A stretch of 64,000 nt of DNA from contig NZ_CADFEN010000003.1 in NCBI RefSeq assembly GCF_902833145.1, positions 529,797 through 593,796 of the forward strand. The letters run 5' to 3'. This DNA is from Burkholderia sp. BCC0506. Its GTDB lineage: Bacteria; Pseudomonadota; Gammaproteobacteria; Burkholderiales; Burkholderiaceae. The notes under the pieces were generated by a model, which saw nothing but the letters and a program-made list of their open reading frames with translations, was not told the origin of the DNA and made no database searches. The translations under genes and the position numbers were made by a program. How positions within the stretch are numbered: the stretch's first letter is position 1; each line of letters opens with the position of its first letter. This document shows positions 1-9,551 of the stretch, piece by piece.

Positions 1-16
1 AGCGCCCGCGCCGAAG

Positions 17-862
17 ATGGGCCGGCTGCGTACCGCGGACGGGGTCGAACTGGCGTCGTACCGCTGGCCGGCCGGCGACGGCACCGCGCCGTCGCGCGCG
101 ACGATCGCGCTGGTGCACGGCCTCGCCGAACATGCGGGCCGCTATGCCGCGCTCGCCGGCCGGCTGAACGCGGCCGGCATCGACGTGCTGGCGATCGATC
201 TGCGCGGGCATGGCCAGTCGCCCGGCAAGCGCGCGTGGGCGGACCGCTTCGACGACTACCTGAACGATGCGGATGCGCTGGTCGCCGAAGCCGCGCGTGG
301 CGACGCGCCGCTGTTCCTGATGGGGCACAGCATGGGCGGCGCGGTCGCGGCGCTCTACGCGATCGAACGTGCACCGGCCCGCGGTCACGCGCTGACGGGC
401 CTCGTGCTGTCGAGTCCGGCGCTCGCGCCGGGGCGCGACGTGCCGCGCTGGATGCTCGCGGTCAGCCGCGTCATCAGCCGCGTGTGGCCCACTTTCCCCG
501 CGATCAGGATCGATGCGGCCCTGCTGTCGCGCGATCCGGCCATCGTCGCGGCCAACCGCGCCGATCCGCTCGTGCATCACGGCGCGGTGCCCGCCCGCAC
601 CGGCGCGGAGATTCTCGACGCGATGACGCGCATCGAACACGGTCGCGGCGCGCTGCGCGTACCGGTGCTCGTCTATCACGGCACCGACGACAAGCTGACC
701 GAACCCGACGGCAGCCGCGCGTTCGGCGCGCACGTCGGCTCGCCGGACCGCACGCTGACGCTGTACGAAGGCGGCTTCCACGAAACGATGAACGATCTCG
801 AGCGCGATCGCGTGATCGACGCGCTGATCGCGTGGATTCACGCGCGCGTGCCGGTGCGCTGA
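17..862 (+). CDS. alpha/beta hydrolase, monoacylglycerol lipase type (5' end may lie outside the window)
   Basis: Serine hydrolase of the alpha/beta fold, closest in motif to monoglyceride lipases/lysophospholipases; likely cytoplasmic, since no signal peptide is seen. The block LVHGLAEHAGRY (residues 33-43) gives the oxyanion region, GHSMGG (103-108) the nucleophile Ser105, Asp224 or Asp225 in HGTDDK the acid, and His255 in GGFHE the base. At 281 residues it has the usual family length. The reading frame stays open upstream of this ATG to the window edge (positions 2-16), so the true start may lie further left; I see no good ribosome-binding site at position 17. It is convergent with the deacetylase-like gene, 30 bases away. 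The substrate cannot be read from the sequence. Confidence 0.85.
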   Translation: MGRLRTADGVELASYRWPAGDGTAPSRATIALVHGLAEHAGRYAALAGRLNAAGIDVLAIDLRGHGQSPGKRAWADRFDDYLNDADALVAEAARGDAPLFLMGHSMGGAVAALYAIERAPARGHALTGLVLSSPALAPGRDVPRWMLAVSRVISRVWPTFPAIRIDAALLSRDPAIVAANRADPLVHHGAVPARTGAEILDAMTRIEHGRGALRVPVLVYHGTDDKLTEPDGSRAFGAHVGSPDRTLTLYEGGFHETMNDLERDRVIDALIAWIHARVPVR

Positions 863-892
863 GCGCGCCCGGCCCGGCCGGTCGAGCGAGCG

Positions 893-1816
893 TCAGATCC
901 CGGCCAGCACGCGCAGGTGCGCGACGACGCTGCGCCCGAGCGCGGACAGGTTGTAGCCGCCTTCGAGGCAGCTGACGATGCGGCCCTGCGCATGGCGGCG
1001 CGCCACGTCGACGATCTGCGCGGTCAGCCACTCGAAGTCGGCCTCGACGAGGCCGAGATTGCCGATGTCGTCCTCGCGATGCGCGTCGAAGCCGGCCGAC
1101 ACGAACAGCATCTGCGGCTTGAACGCGTCGAGGCGCGGCAGCCAGAACATGTCGACGGCTTCGCGGATCGCCATCCCGTTGCTGCGCGCGGGCATCGGCA
1201 GGTTGACCATGTTCGGCGCCTGATGATCGACGCCCGAGAACGGATACAGCGGATGCTGGAAGAAGCTGCACATCAGCACGCGCTCGTCGTTCGCGAACGC
1301 GGCCTCGGTGCCGTTGCCGTGGTGCACGTCGAAATCGACGATCGCGACCCGCTCGATGCCGTGTACGTCGAGCGCATGCCGCGCGGCGATCGCGACGTTG
1401 TTGAAGAAGCAAAAGCCCATCGCGCGCGCGGGCTCCGCATGGTGACCGGGTGGACGGACGCCGCAGAACGCATTCGCATAGCGGCCTTCGATCACCGCGT
1501 CGGTCGCCGCGATCGCGGCGCCGGCCGCGCGCAGTGCCGCGCGCCACGTGTCGCGATTCATCAGCGTATCGGGATCGATCTCGACGTAGCCGTCGACCGG
1601 CGTCATGCCGCGGATGTAGTCGATGTGCGCCTGCGTATGCACGCGGCCCAGCGCGACCTCGCTCGCAAACGGTGCGGTCTCGTGCACGATCAGGTCGTCG
1701 ATGCGGCTCGCAATCAGCTGATCCTGGATCGCCGACAGGCGGGCCGGACATTCCGGATGCCATTCCCCCATTTCGTGCAGCATGCAATCGGGGTGCGTGT
1801 AGAAAGCGGTTGCCAT
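893..1816 (-). CDS. histone deacetylase family protein (class II-like amidohydrolase)
   Basis: Zinc-dependent deacetylase of the arginase/HDAC fold. In bacteria these act on small acetylated amines such as polyamines, or on acetyl-lysine; the substrate here is unknown. The family signature is complete: RPPGHHA (121-127) supplies the catalytic His pair 125/126, DFDVHHGNGT (161-170) supplies metal ligands Asp163 and His165, Asp244 in SAGFDAH is the third ligand, and EGGYN (285-289) closes the active site. Length (307 residues) is typical of the single-domain bacterial type. The start was chosen because the protein begins in the conserved N-terminal block (MATAFYTHPDC). It stands alone, divergent from mltB across 169 bases and convergent with the upstream hydrolase. 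Confidence 0.9.
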   Translation of the reverse strand: MATAFYTHPDCMLHEMGEWHPECPARLSAIQDQLIASRIDDLIVHETAPFASEVALGRVHTQAHIDYIRGMTPVDGYVEIDPDTLMNRDTWRAALRAAGAAIAATDAVIEGRYANAFCGVRPPGHHAEPARAMGFCFFNNVAIAARHALDVHGIERVAIVDFDVHHGNGTEAAFANDERVLMCSFFQHPLYPFSGVDHQAPNMVNLPMPARSNGMAIREAVDMFWLPRLDAFKPQMLFVSAGFDAHREDDIGNLGLVEADFEWLTAQIVDVARRHAQGRIVSCLEGGYNLSALGRSVVAHLRVLAGI

Positions 1817-1985
1817 AAGCTGTCATCCGCGGCGCACGGTACGCCGCAGGTCTCCCTCAATGATGTCCATCGTCTGCCGCGAATTCGCCGCTAACTTACC
1901 ACAACGGGGGCCCGCTTCGGCCCGGCGCGCCGGATGCGTCGGGTATACTGCGCCGAACACAATCGCCCTGTCCGCCCGCTTCGAC

Positions 1986-3200
1986 ATGAATTCCAGCAAG
2001 CCTGCCGTCCTTCTCTCCGCGCTGTTCCGTGTTCGCGCGCCGCTCGTCGTCGCTGCCATCGCCACGGCCCTCGGCACCGCGCCTGTCGCGGCGCAGACGC
2101 AGCCGGCGAAGCCCGGCACGCTCGTCGCCCAGGGCCAGCCGCAGCAGCCGACACCGCAAGGCCAGACCTTCGAAGAGGAAATCGTTCCGCAGCGTTACGC
2201 GAACAACGCGAAGGTCGACGCGTTCATCGACGAGATGGTGAGCCGCAACGGCTTCGATTCGACGAGCCTGCATGCGCTGTTCTCGCGCATCAGCTATTCG
2301 GCAACGGCCGTCAAGCTCGTGAAGCCGGCGCCGGCGCCGACGGTCAAGAACTGGCGCGTCTATCGCTCGCGCTTCATCGAGCCGATCCGCATCAACGCGG
2401 GCGTGAAGTTCTGGAAGGCGAACCAGGCCGCGCTGCAACGCGCGTCCGAGCAGTTCGGCGTGCCGCCCGAGGTGATCGTCGGCATCATCGGCGTCGAGAC
2501 CATCTACGGCCGCTACATGGGCAATTTCCGCGTGCTCGACGCGCTGACCACACTGACGTTCGACTACCCGGACACGCCGAATCGCGACAGCCGCCAGGCC
2601 ACGTTCCGCAAGAACCTCGAGGACTTCCTGGTCTGGACCCGCGACAACCAGCTCGACCCGACCACGGTGCTTGGTTCGTACACCGGCGCGATCGGGATTC
2701 CGCAATTCCTGCCGAGCAGCATCCGCGAATATGCGGTCGACTTCGACGGCACGGGCCATGTCGATCTGCGCAGCAGTCCTGTCGATGCGATCGGCAGCGT
2801 CGCGAACTACCTGAAGCAGCACGGCTGGGAAACCGACCGCCCGGTGGTCTGGCAGATCACGCCCGACACGGGCAGCCTGGGCATCGCACAGGCCGCCGCC
2901 GACGGCCAACCCGAACCGCACTGGGCGCTGTCGCAACTGCTGCGCGCGGGCATGACGCTGAACGAGCCGTCGGTCAACATCACGACCGAGGCCGGCACGC
3001 CGGTGACCGTGGTCGACCTGCCGTCGCCGGGGCGCGCGACCGAATACATGCTCGGCCTGAAGAACTTCTATGTGCTCACGCGCTACAACCGCAGCTTCTT
3101 CTACGCACTCACCGTGTACCAGCTCGGCGAAGCCGTGAAAGCGCAGATGGAGGCGACTGGCGCGCTGCCACCGGCCGCTGCCGACGAGCAGCCGCAGTAA
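1986..3200 (+). CDS. mltB: lytic murein transglycosylase B
   Basis: Periplasmic peptidoglycan lytic transglycosylase of family 3 (MltB/SltB), which cleaves the MurNAc-GlcNAc bond with formation of 1,6-anhydroMurNAc. Residues 1-36 form a signal peptide ending at AAQ; there is no lipobox cysteine, so the soluble form is predicted. The catalytic glutamate is Glu171 in IGVETIYGRY, followed by the substrate-binding GAIGIPQFLPSS segment and the Ca-binding-like DFDGTGHVDL. The same frame is open from 1860, but the ATG at 1986 starts the signal peptide and was chosen. A TATACT -10-like hexamer lies at 1944-1949. A strong terminator follows. Length 404 residues. Confidence 0.92.
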   Translation: MNSSKPAVLLSALFRVRAPLVVAAIATALGTAPVAAQTQPAKPGTLVAQGQPQQPTPQGQTFEEEIVPQRYANNAKVDAFIDEMVSRNGFDSTSLHALFSRISYSATAVKLVKPAPAPTVKNWRVYRSRFIEPIRINAGVKFWKANQAALQRASEQFGVPPEVIVGIIGVETIYGRYMGNFRVLDALTTLTFDYPDTPNRDSRQATFRKNLEDFLVWTRDNQLDPTTVLGSYTGAIGIPQFLPSSIREYAVDFDGTGHVDLRSSPVDAIGSVANYLKQHGWETDRPVVWQITPDTGSLGIAQAAADGQPEPHWALSQLLRAGMTLNEPSVNITTEAGTPVTVVDLPSPGRATEYMLGLKNFYVLTRYNRSFFYALTVYQLGEAVKAQMEATGALPPAAADEQPQ

Positions 3201-3214
3201 GCGCTGGCCGCCCA

Positions 3215-3254
3215 AAGAAAAAGCGCCGCAGTTCTCAGAACGCGGCGCTTTTTT
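3215..3254. terminator. bidirectional intrinsic terminator between mltB and cysM
   Basis: Perfect hairpin with stem AAGCGCCGC (3221-3229) paired to GCGGCGCTT (3242-3250) and an inner GTTCT/AGAAC extension, flanked by an A-tract on the left and T-tract on the right. It serves both convergent genes. Confidence 0.9.
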
Positions 3255-3284
3255 ATCGATGCGCGAATCGCGCCCCGCTCTCCG

Positions 3285-4187
3285 TCAGGCGGGAAACACG
3301 CCCGTGGACAGGTAGCGGTCGCCGCGATCGCAGACGATGAACACGATCGTCGCGTTCTCGACCTGACGCGCGATGCGCATCGCGACTTCACATGCGCCGC
3401 CCGACGAAATGCCCGCGAAAATGCCTTCGACCGCCGCGAGCCGGCGCGTCATCGTTTCCGACGCAGCCTGGCTCACGCTCTCGACGCGATCGATGCGGCT
3501 GCGATCGAAGATGGTCGGCATGTACGCTTCCGGCCACTTGCGAATGCCCGGAATACGCGAGCCGTCTTCCGGCTGCGCACCGATGATCTCGATCGCCGGA
3601 TTCTGTTCCTTCAGGTAGCGCGACGTGCCCATGATCGTGCCCGTCGTGCCCATCGCGGACACGAAGTGCGTGATGCGCCCCTCGGTATCGCGCCAGATCT
3701 CCGGCCCCGTTCCTTCGTAGTGCGCGATGGGATTGTCGGGATTGCCGAACTGGTCGAGGATCACGCCCTTGCCTTCGCGCTGCATCTGCTCCGCGAGGTC
3801 GCGCGCCAGCTCCATTCCGCCCTTCACCGGCGTCAGGATGATTTCGGCACCGTAGGCCGCCATGCTCTGGCGGCGCTCGACCGACAGATCCTCCGGCATG
3901 ATCAGCACCATCTTGTAGCCGCGGATGGCCGCGGCCATCGCGAGCGCGATGCCCGTGTTGCCGCTCGTCGCCTCGATCAGCGTATCGCCCGGCTTGATGC
4001 GCCCGCGCGCTTCGGCCTTGCTGATCATCGACAGCGCCGGGCGATCCTTCACGGAACCGGCCGGATTGTTGCCCTCGAGCTTCGCGAGCAGCACGTTGTT
4101 GCGGGCGCGAATTTCGTCGTCCGGCAGGCGGACCAGTTGCACGAGCGGCGTATTGCCGATCGTGTCTTCGATAGTTTTGTAAGCCAT
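3285..4187 (-). CDS. cysM: cysteine synthase B (O-acetylserine sulfhydrylase B)
   Basis: PLP-dependent enzyme that makes cysteine (or S-sulfocysteine with thiosulfate) from O-acetylserine in the cytoplasm. The start MAYKTIEDTIGNTPLVQL is the canonical N-terminus. Lys47 in NPAGSVKDRP is the PLP Schiff-base lysine, TSGNTG (74-79) binds substrate, and GTTGTIMG binds the cofactor phosphate. With 300 residues and the shortened C-terminus it is CysM rather than CysK. The frame remains open upstream to 4493, but the conserved N-terminus fixes the start at 4187. It is the last gene of the minus-strand block and ends at the shared terminator with mltB. Confidence 0.93.
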   Translation of the reverse strand: MAYKTIEDTIGNTPLVQLVRLPDDEIRARNNVLLAKLEGNNPAGSVKDRPALSMISKAEARGRIKPGDTLIEATSGNTGIALAMAAAIRGYKMVLIMPEDLSVERRQSMAAYGAEIILTPVKGGMELARDLAEQMQREGKGVILDQFGNPDNPIAHYEGTGPEIWRDTEGRITHFVSAMGTTGTIMGTSRYLKEQNPAIEIIGAQPEDGSRIPGIRKWPEAYMPTIFDRSRIDRVESVSQAASETMTRRLAAVEGIFAGISSGGACEVAMRIARQVENATIVFIVCDRGDRYLSTGVFPA

Positions 4188-4320
4188 GGGTATACCGTGA
4201 GTGCGAGGCCGATCAACCGATCGATTGTAAACCAGCACCGGCCCGCGCGCCGGCAACCCCATTGCGACGATGGAATACGCGTGCCGCCCGATTCGCGCTC
4301 GCCGCGCACGCGTCACCACG

Positions 4321-4347
4321 CAAAAAACCCGCGGCATGCCGCGGGAA
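4321..4347 (-). terminator. intrinsic terminator downstream of comEA
   Basis: The palindrome CCCGCGGCATGCCGCGGG (4328-4345) read on the minus strand is followed by TTTTTTG. It lies 52 bases beyond the comEA stop and separates comEA from cysM. Confidence 0.85.
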
Positions 4348-4398
4348 GCCGTCGCGACGACGGCGGCTGAAGGAGCGCTTTGTCGGTTGCTCGATGCG

Positions 4399-4746
4399 TT
4401 ATTTCTGCGCGGTGCGGGCCGGCGCGGCGGCAGGCTTCGCGGCCGCCGGTTTGGCCGCGGCCGACGGCGTGGCGCTCGTGCCGGCCGCCGCACCGATCGT
4501 CAACCCTTCCTGCTGAAGCCGCTCGACGGTGTGCCCGCCCATGCCCTTCACGCGCGTGGCGAGATCGTCGGCATTCCTGAACGGACCGCGTGCGCCGCGC
4601 TCGTCGAGAATCGCCTTCGCCCTCGCCGGGCCGATGCCCTTGATGCCGACGAGCGCATCCTCGTTCGCGGTGTTGACGTCGACGGCCGCCCAGGCCGACG
4701 CCACTGCGCCGAGCATGACCGCTGCGGCAAACCATTTTCTGATCAT
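4399..4746 (-). CDS. comEA: ComEA-like helix-hairpin-helix DNA-binding protein
   Basis: Small exported protein of 115 residues: a signal peptide (1-20, ending AWA), then a double helix-hairpin-helix domain (about 22-78) with VDVNTANEDAL and IKGIGPARAKAI, the hallmark of ComEA DNA-uptake proteins, and an Ala/Lys/Pro-rich tail with repeated AAAKP units. In competent bacteria periplasmic ComEA binds incoming DNA and ratchets it through the outer membrane. Many non-competent proteobacteria also carry this short form, so natural transformation is not proved. It lies 74 bases downstream of hldD with its own terminator. The start MIRKWFAAAVML gives a proper signal peptide. Confidence 0.88.
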   Translation of the reverse strand: MIRKWFAAAVMLGAVASAWAAVDVNTANEDALVGIKGIGPARAKAILDERGARGPFRNADDLATRVKGMGGHTVERLQQEGLTIGAAAGTSATPSAAAKPAAAKPAAAPARTAQK

Positions 4747-4820
4747 GTGCTGGATCTCCGAAGAAAAACGGCCGGCGGCTGCCGACCGTGAGACCCAGTC
4801 TATCGATGCAACGCGCCGGT

Positions 4821-5813
4821 TTAAACCTGGCCGGATAGCCAACGCACGTAGCGGTCGACGCCTTCCTGCACGGTCAGGAACGGTGCGTCGTAGCCGGCCG
4901 CGCGCAGTTTCGTCTGATCGGCCTGCGTGAAGCACTGGTACTTGCCGCGCAGCGCATCGGGGAACGGCACGTATTCGATCAACCCCTGCTCGACCTGCTG
5001 CGCAAGCGTCAGCGGCGGCTGGTTGTCCAGCGCGCGCAGCGTGTTGACGACCGTCGACGCGATATCGTTGAACGGCTGCGCGCGGCCCGTGCCGAGATTG
5101 AAGATGCCCGACTTCTCCGGATGATCGAAGAAGAACAGGTTCACCTTCGTCACGTCCTCGACCGACACGAAATCGCGCGTCTGCTCGCCCGGTGCATAAC
5201 CGTTGTACTCGCCGAACAGCTTCACCTTGCCTTCCGCGCGGAACTGGTTGAAGTTGTGGAACGCGACCGACGCCATGCGGCCCTTGTGCGTCTCGCGCGG
5301 GCCGTACACGTTGAAATAGCGGAAGCCCGCGATCTGGCTCTTCGCGCTCGGCAGCACGCGGCGGATCACCTGGTCGAACAGGAACTTCGAGTAGCCGTAC
5401 ACGTTCAGCGGCGCCTCGACGTCGCGCGTCTCGACGAAACGCGTCGAGCCGCCGTAGATCGCGGCCGACGATGCGTACAGGAACTGCGTGCCCTGCGCGA
5501 GGCAGGTATCGAGCACCGCGCGGCTGTAGCGGAAATTGTTGTCCATCATGTAACGGCCGTCGGTTTCCATCGTGTCCGAACAGGCGCCTTCGTGGAACAC
5601 CGCGCGCACCTTGCCGAAATCGCCGCGCGCGAAGCGTTCGACGAATTCGGTCTTGTCGAGATAGTCGTCGATCTCGCAATCGACGAGATTGCGGAACTTG
5701 TCCGCGCGCGTCAGGTTGTCGACCGCGATGATGCGCGTCTCGCCACGCTCGTTGAGCGCCTTGACGATGTTCGCGCCGATAAAACCGGCCGCGCCGGTGA
5801 CGATGAGGGTCAT
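4821..5813 (-). CDS. hldD: ADP-L-glycero-D-manno-heptose 6-epimerase
   Basis: Cytoplasmic NAD(P)-dependent short-chain epimerase that converts ADP-D-glycero-beta-D-manno-heptose to the L-glycero form, the last step of LPS inner-core heptose supply. The Rossmann motif is GAAGFIG (7-13); catalytic Tyr139 and Lys143 sit in NVYGYSKF, with Ser115/Ser116 as the hydroxyl partner in [10 protein letters not shown]. The 330-residue length is the family standard. It follows hldE1 by 63 bases on the same strand, so the heptose kinase and epimerase are probably co-transcribed with the upstream ugd. Confidence 0.95.
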   Translation of the reverse strand: MTLIVTGAAGFIGANIVKALNERGETRIIAVDNLTRADKFRNLVDCEIDDYLDKTEFVERFARGDFGKVRAVFHEGACSDTMETDGRYMMDNNFRYSRAVLDTCLAQGTQFLYASSAAIYGGSTRFVETRDVEAPLNVYGYSKFLFDQVIRRVLPSAKSQIAGFRYFNVYGPRETHKGRMASVAFHNFNQFRAEGKVKLFGEYNGYAPGEQTRDFVSVEDVTKVNLFFFDHPEKSGIFNLGTGRAQPFNDIASTVVNTLRALDNQPPLTLAQQVEQGLIEYVPFPDALRGKYQCFTQADQTKLRAAGYDAPFLTVQEGVDRYVRWLSGQV

Positions 5814-5876
5814 GATCGTCCTGCCTGAAAAGTGCGAGCCACCCGCGCGGCGCGCTCGTCGCGCCGCCGGATGCGC

Positions 5877-6827
5877 TCAGTGAAACAGTTCGTCGTAATC
5901 CACCGTGGCCGTGCCGAGCTTGCCGACCACGATGCCTGCCGCGCGATTCGCGAGCACCACGGCGTCGACGAGCGGCACACCGGCGCCGAGCATCGTCGCG
6001 ACCGTCGCGATCACCGTGTCACCCGCGCCCGATACGTCGAACACTTCGCGCGCGAGCGCCGGCGCATGCAGTTCGCCGCCCGCGGAAAAAAGCGTCATTC
6101 CCTCTTCCGAACGCGTGAGCAGCAGCGCGTCGATGTCGAGCTCCGCGCGCAGATTCGCGACGCGCGCGCGCAGGTCGTCTTCCGATTTCCACTGCCCGAC
6201 GACCTCGCGCAGTTCCGCGCGATTCGGCGTGATCAGCGATGCGCCGCGATAGCGCGCCCAGTCGTCGCCCTTCGGGTCGACCAGCACCGCCTTGCCGGCC
6301 GCGCGCGCCTTCTCGATCATCGTCGTGACGTGCGTGAGGCCGCCTTTGGCGTAATCCGACATCAGCACGACGTCGTGCTGCGGCAGCAGCACGTCGAAAC
6401 GTGCGAGCCCCGCGAGCAGCACCTCGTGCGTCGGCATCGCCTCGAAGTCGACGCGCAGCAGTTGCTGCTGGCGCGCGAGCACGCGCAGCTTGATCGTGGT
6501 CGGCAGGGCCGGATCGCGCTCGAGATGCGGCGTCACGCCGCTGCTGCCGAGCAGCTCGACGATCCGCTCGCCGGGTTCGTCGCAACCGACGACGCACAGC
6601 AGCCCGGCCTGGCCGCCGAGCGTCACGGCATTGCGCGCGACGTTGGCCGCGCCGCCGAGCCGCTCCTCCTGACGCTGCACGTGCACGACCGGCACCGGCG
6701 CTTCAGGCGAAATGCGATCGACGTTGCCGAACCAGTAACGGTCGAGCATCACGTCGCCGACGACGAGCACACGCGAGCGCGCGAGCTGCTCGCGCGGCAC
6801 CGGAACGACTTCGCGAAGAGTATTCAT
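5877..6827 (-). CDS. hldE1: D-glycero-beta-D-manno-heptose-7-phosphate kinase (monofunctional HldE domain 1)
   Basis: PfkB-family sugar kinase that phosphorylates heptose-7-phosphate at C1 in ADP-heptose synthesis. RLGGAANVARN (about 57-67) is the substrate-binding PfkB signature and DVSGAGDTVIA carries the catalytic base Asp270. At 316 residues it holds only the kinase half; the nucleotidyltransferase half fused to it in E. coli HldE is absent and must be encoded elsewhere (hldC-like). The start at 6827 was chosen because it lies 7 bases after the ugd stop codon; the frame is open further upstream inside ugd. Often called rfaE or hldA. Confidence 0.92.
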   Translation of the reverse strand: MNTLREVVPVPREQLARSRVLVVGDVMLDRYWFGNVDRISPEAPVPVVHVQRQEERLGGAANVARNAVTLGGQAGLLCVVGCDEPGERIVELLGSSGVTPHLERDPALPTTIKLRVLARQQQLLRVDFEAMPTHEVLLAGLARFDVLLPQHDVVLMSDYAKGGLTHVTTMIEKARAAGKAVLVDPKGDDWARYRGASLITPNRAELREVVGQWKSEDDLRARVANLRAELDIDALLLTRSEEGMTLFSAGGELHAPALAREVFDVSGAGDTVIATVATMLGAGVPLVDAVVLANRAAGIVVGKLGTATVDYDELFH

Positions 6828-6834
6828 CGTACGT

Positions 6835-8235
6835 TCAGCCACGGGAGGACGACTGGGGATCGACATACGGCCGGCCGATCGCGTAGTAGTCGATGCCCAG
6901 CTCGGCCATCGCATCCGGCTCGTACAGGTTGCGCCCGTCGAAGATCACCGGCGCCTTCAGTTCGGCCTTCAGGCGCGTGAAATCGGGGCTGCGGAATTCC
7001 TTCCATTCGGTAACGATCACCAGTGCGTCGGCGCCCGTGACCGCAACGTCCTGCGTGTCGACGAGATGCAGCCGCGCCAGTGCGTCCGCATCGTCGCCGA
7101 GATCCAGCGCGAACACGCGCCGCGCTTCATCGACCGCCACCGGATCATACGCGCGCACCGTCGCACCGCGTTCGAGCAGCGCGGCGATCAAGCGGCGGCT
7201 CGGCGCCTCGCGCATGTCGTCGGTGTTTGGCTTGAACGCGAGGCCCCAGACCGCGAACTCGCGGCCCGTCAGGTCGGCGCCGAAGCGCTGCTCGATCTTG
7301 CCGATCAGCACATCCTTCTGCGCATGGTTGGCGGCCTCGACGGCCTCCAGGATGCGCAGCGGCTGGCCGTTCTCGCCCGCGGTGCGGATCAGCGCCTGCA
7401 CGTCCTTCGGGAAGCACGAGCCGCCGTAGCCGACGCCTGCGTACAGGAAGTGATAGCCGATGCGCGGATCGGAGCCGATCCCGCGGCGCACGGCCTCGAT
7501 GTCGGCGCCGACCTTGTCGGCGAGATTCGACATCTCGTTCATGAACGAGATGCGCGTCGCGAGCATCGCGTTCGCCGCATACTTCGCGAATTCGGCCGAA
7601 CGCACGTCCATGTAAATCGTGCGCTCGTGGTTGCGGTTGAACGGCGCGTAGAGCTTCTTCATCTTCTCGCGCGCGATCGTGCCGGTTTCATCGTCGTCGA
7701 CGCCGATGATGATCCGGTCCGGACGCATGAAGTCCTCGACCGCGGCGCCTTCCTTCAGGAATTCCGGGTTCGATACGACCGAGAAGCGATGCGCGACGCT
7801 GCCCGCGAGCCCGCGCGCGGCAAGCGCGTCGTCGACCACGCCGCGCACGCGCTGCGCGGTGCCGACCGGCACCGTCGACTTGTCGACGATCACCTTGAAA
7901 CCCGTCATGTGGCGGCCGATGTTGCGCGCGGCCTCGAGCACGTATTGCAGGTCGGCCGAGCCGTCCTCGTCGGGCGGCGTGCCGACCGCGATGAACTGGA
8001 TCTCGCCGTGCGCGACGCTCGCCTCGATGTCGGTCGAGAAACGCAGGCGCCCGGCCGTGCGGTTGCGCGCGATGATGTCCAGCAGCCCCGGTTCGTGAAT
8101 CGGCATCCCGCCGTTGTTCAGGATGTCGATCTTGCGCGGATCGACGTCGAGGCAGAAGACGTCGTGACCGATCTCCGCGAGGCAGGCGCCCGTGACGAGG
8201 CCGACGTAGCCGGTGCCGATGATGGTGATTTTCAT
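6835..8235 (-). CDS. ugd: UDP-glucose 6-dehydrogenase
   Basis: Oxidises UDP-glucose to UDP-glucuronate with two NAD molecules, feeding Ara4N addition to lipid A and exopolysaccharides. The N-terminal Rossmann motif is GTGYVG (7-12). Catalytic Cys274 sits in [10 protein letters not shown], and the conserved lysine and asparagine lie in the central helix (AKYAANAML). Length 466 residues is normal. It is the first gene of a tight ugd-hldE1-hldD set (7 and 63 base gaps), which places it with LPS core biosynthesis. In the B. cepacia complex Ara4N-modified LPS is tied to intrinsic polymyxin resistance, so this gene is a likely contributor. Confidence 0.95.
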   Translation of the reverse strand: MKITIIGTGYVGLVTGACLAEIGHDVFCLDVDPRKIDILNNGGMPIHEPGLLDIIARNRTAGRLRFSTDIEASVAHGEIQFIAVGTPPDEDGSADLQYVLEAARNIGRHMTGFKVIVDKSTVPVGTAQRVRGVVDDALAARGLAGSVAHRFSVVSNPEFLKEGAAVEDFMRPDRIIIGVDDDETGTIAREKMKKLYAPFNRNHERTIYMDVRSAEFAKYAANAMLATRISFMNEMSNLADKVGADIEAVRRGIGSDPRIGYHFLYAGVGYGGSCFPKDVQALIRTAGENGQPLRILEAVEAANHAQKDVLIGKIEQRFGADLTGREFAVWGLAFKPNTDDMREAPSRRLIAALLERGATVRAYDPVAVDEARRVFALDLGDDADALARLHLVDTQDVAVTGADALVIVTEWKEFRSPDFTRLKAELKAPVIFDGRNLYEPDAMAELGIDYYAIGRPYVDPQSSSRG

Positions 8236-8325
8236 AGATGTTCCGGTACTTCCCGGTAATTGACTAACTTGGCCGCCGGGACGAGCCCGGCGGCAACCGC
8301 AGCGCGTTGGCCCCGCATGCCGGGA

Positions 8326-9498
8326 TCAGCCCGGCATCGCAGGTTCGACGCGGCGCGGCGCATAGGTTTCCCAGCCGCTGCATCCGGGGCACTGCCAATA
8401 GAAGAGCCGTGCCCGGAAACCGCAATTCTGGCACGTATACCGTGGCAGATTTTTCGTACGCTGCTTGATCAGCGCACGCATCATTTCAAGTTCCTTACGG
8501 CGCGGTTCGTCGGCCGCCGCGATCTGTGCATCGAGCAGGTGCAGCATCCCCGACAGGTTCGGCGACTTTTCCATCTGCGTGCGCGCGAGCGTGTGCGCCG
8601 CATCCTGGCCGCGCAACCCGGCGATATGCTGATAGGCGATGTCGAGCAGGTCGTTCGACGGATAGCGATCGACGTACCCCATCAGCAGCTCGGCGCCTTC
8701 GACGTTCCTGCCGAGCGCGACGTACGCCTTCATCAGCTTGTCGGCGACGAGCGGCAGATACGCCGGGTTCTGCGCCTCGACGCGCTTCCAGTGCTCGATC
8801 GCAGCCGCGTGGTCGCCCGCCGCTTCCGCCGCGTCGCCGGACAGGACCGTCGCACGGACGTTCTGCGGATTCACGGTCAGCGCAAGGCGCAATTGTTCGG
8901 CCGCCGCGGCGGCATTCTTGCGCTGCAGCGCGTCCTGCGCGAGCTCGCAGTGAAACTGCGCAATTTCCGTGCTGAGCGGCTTGTCGCTCATCGATTCGAT
9001 GCGTTTTGCCGTATCGATCGACTTGTTCCAGTCCTTCTCGATCTCGTAGATCGTCAGCAGCGCCCGCTGGGCGCCCAGTGCGTAGTCGCCGTCCGCGAGC
9101 TTGTGGAACGCCTCCTCGGCGCGATCCAGCAAGCCGGCTTTCAGGAAATCCTGCCCCAGCTCGTACAGCGCGTGGTCGCGCTCGTTGACGGGCAGGTCGG
9201 TGCGGCTCAGCAGGTTCTGATGCACGCGGATCGCGCGGTCGGTCTCGCCGCGACGGCGAAACAGGTTGCCGAGGGCGAAGTGCAGCTCGACCGTCTCGGG
9301 ATCGAGCTTGGCGACCTCGATGAACGCATCGATCGCCTTGTCGGGTTGTTCGTTCAACAGAAAATTCAGGCCGCGAAAATACGAGCGCGGCAGGTTGGCG
9401 CTCTCCGACAGGAGATTCTTCAGGTCATAGCGGGACGCCGCCCACCCGAGCGCGAACGCGACCGGAATCGCGAGCAACCACCAGAAATCCAGATCCAT
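8326..9498 (-). CDS. lapB: lipopolysaccharide assembly protein LapB (YciM), TPR protein with rubredoxin-like zinc site
   Basis: Inner-membrane TPR protein that controls LPS amount by promoting FtsH-dependent LpxC degradation and couples LPS synthesis to transport (known for E. coli LapB). An N-terminal membrane helix (about 4-20, WWLLAIPVAFALGWAASR) is followed by tandem TPRs and a C-terminal metal site with two C-x2-C pairs (CQNC and CPGC, about 355-375). Length 390 residues matches the family. The MDLDFWWLLA start was chosen because it begins the membrane anchor. It sits 53 bases after lapA, the usual lapA-lapB operon. Confidence 0.93.
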   Translation of the reverse strand: MDLDFWWLLAIPVAFALGWAASRYDLKNLLSESANLPRSYFRGLNFLLNEQPDKAIDAFIEVAKLDPETVELHFALGNLFRRRGETDRAIRVHQNLLSRTDLPVNERDHALYELGQDFLKAGLLDRAEEAFHKLADGDYALGAQRALLTIYEIEKDWNKSIDTAKRIESMSDKPLSTEIAQFHCELAQDALQRKNAAAAAEQLRLALTVNPQNVRATVLSGDAAEAAGDHAAAIEHWKRVEAQNPAYLPLVADKLMKAYVALGRNVEGAELLMGYVDRYPSNDLLDIAYQHIAGLRGQDAAHTLARTQMEKSPNLSGMLHLLDAQIAAADEPRRKELEMMRALIKQRTKNLPRYTCQNCGFRARLFYWQCPGCSGWETYAPRRVEPAMPG

Positions 9499-9551
9499 GC
9501 GAAATATCGAAGCAGAGACGAAAACCGCGCGATGATCGCGCGGCGTCCGTG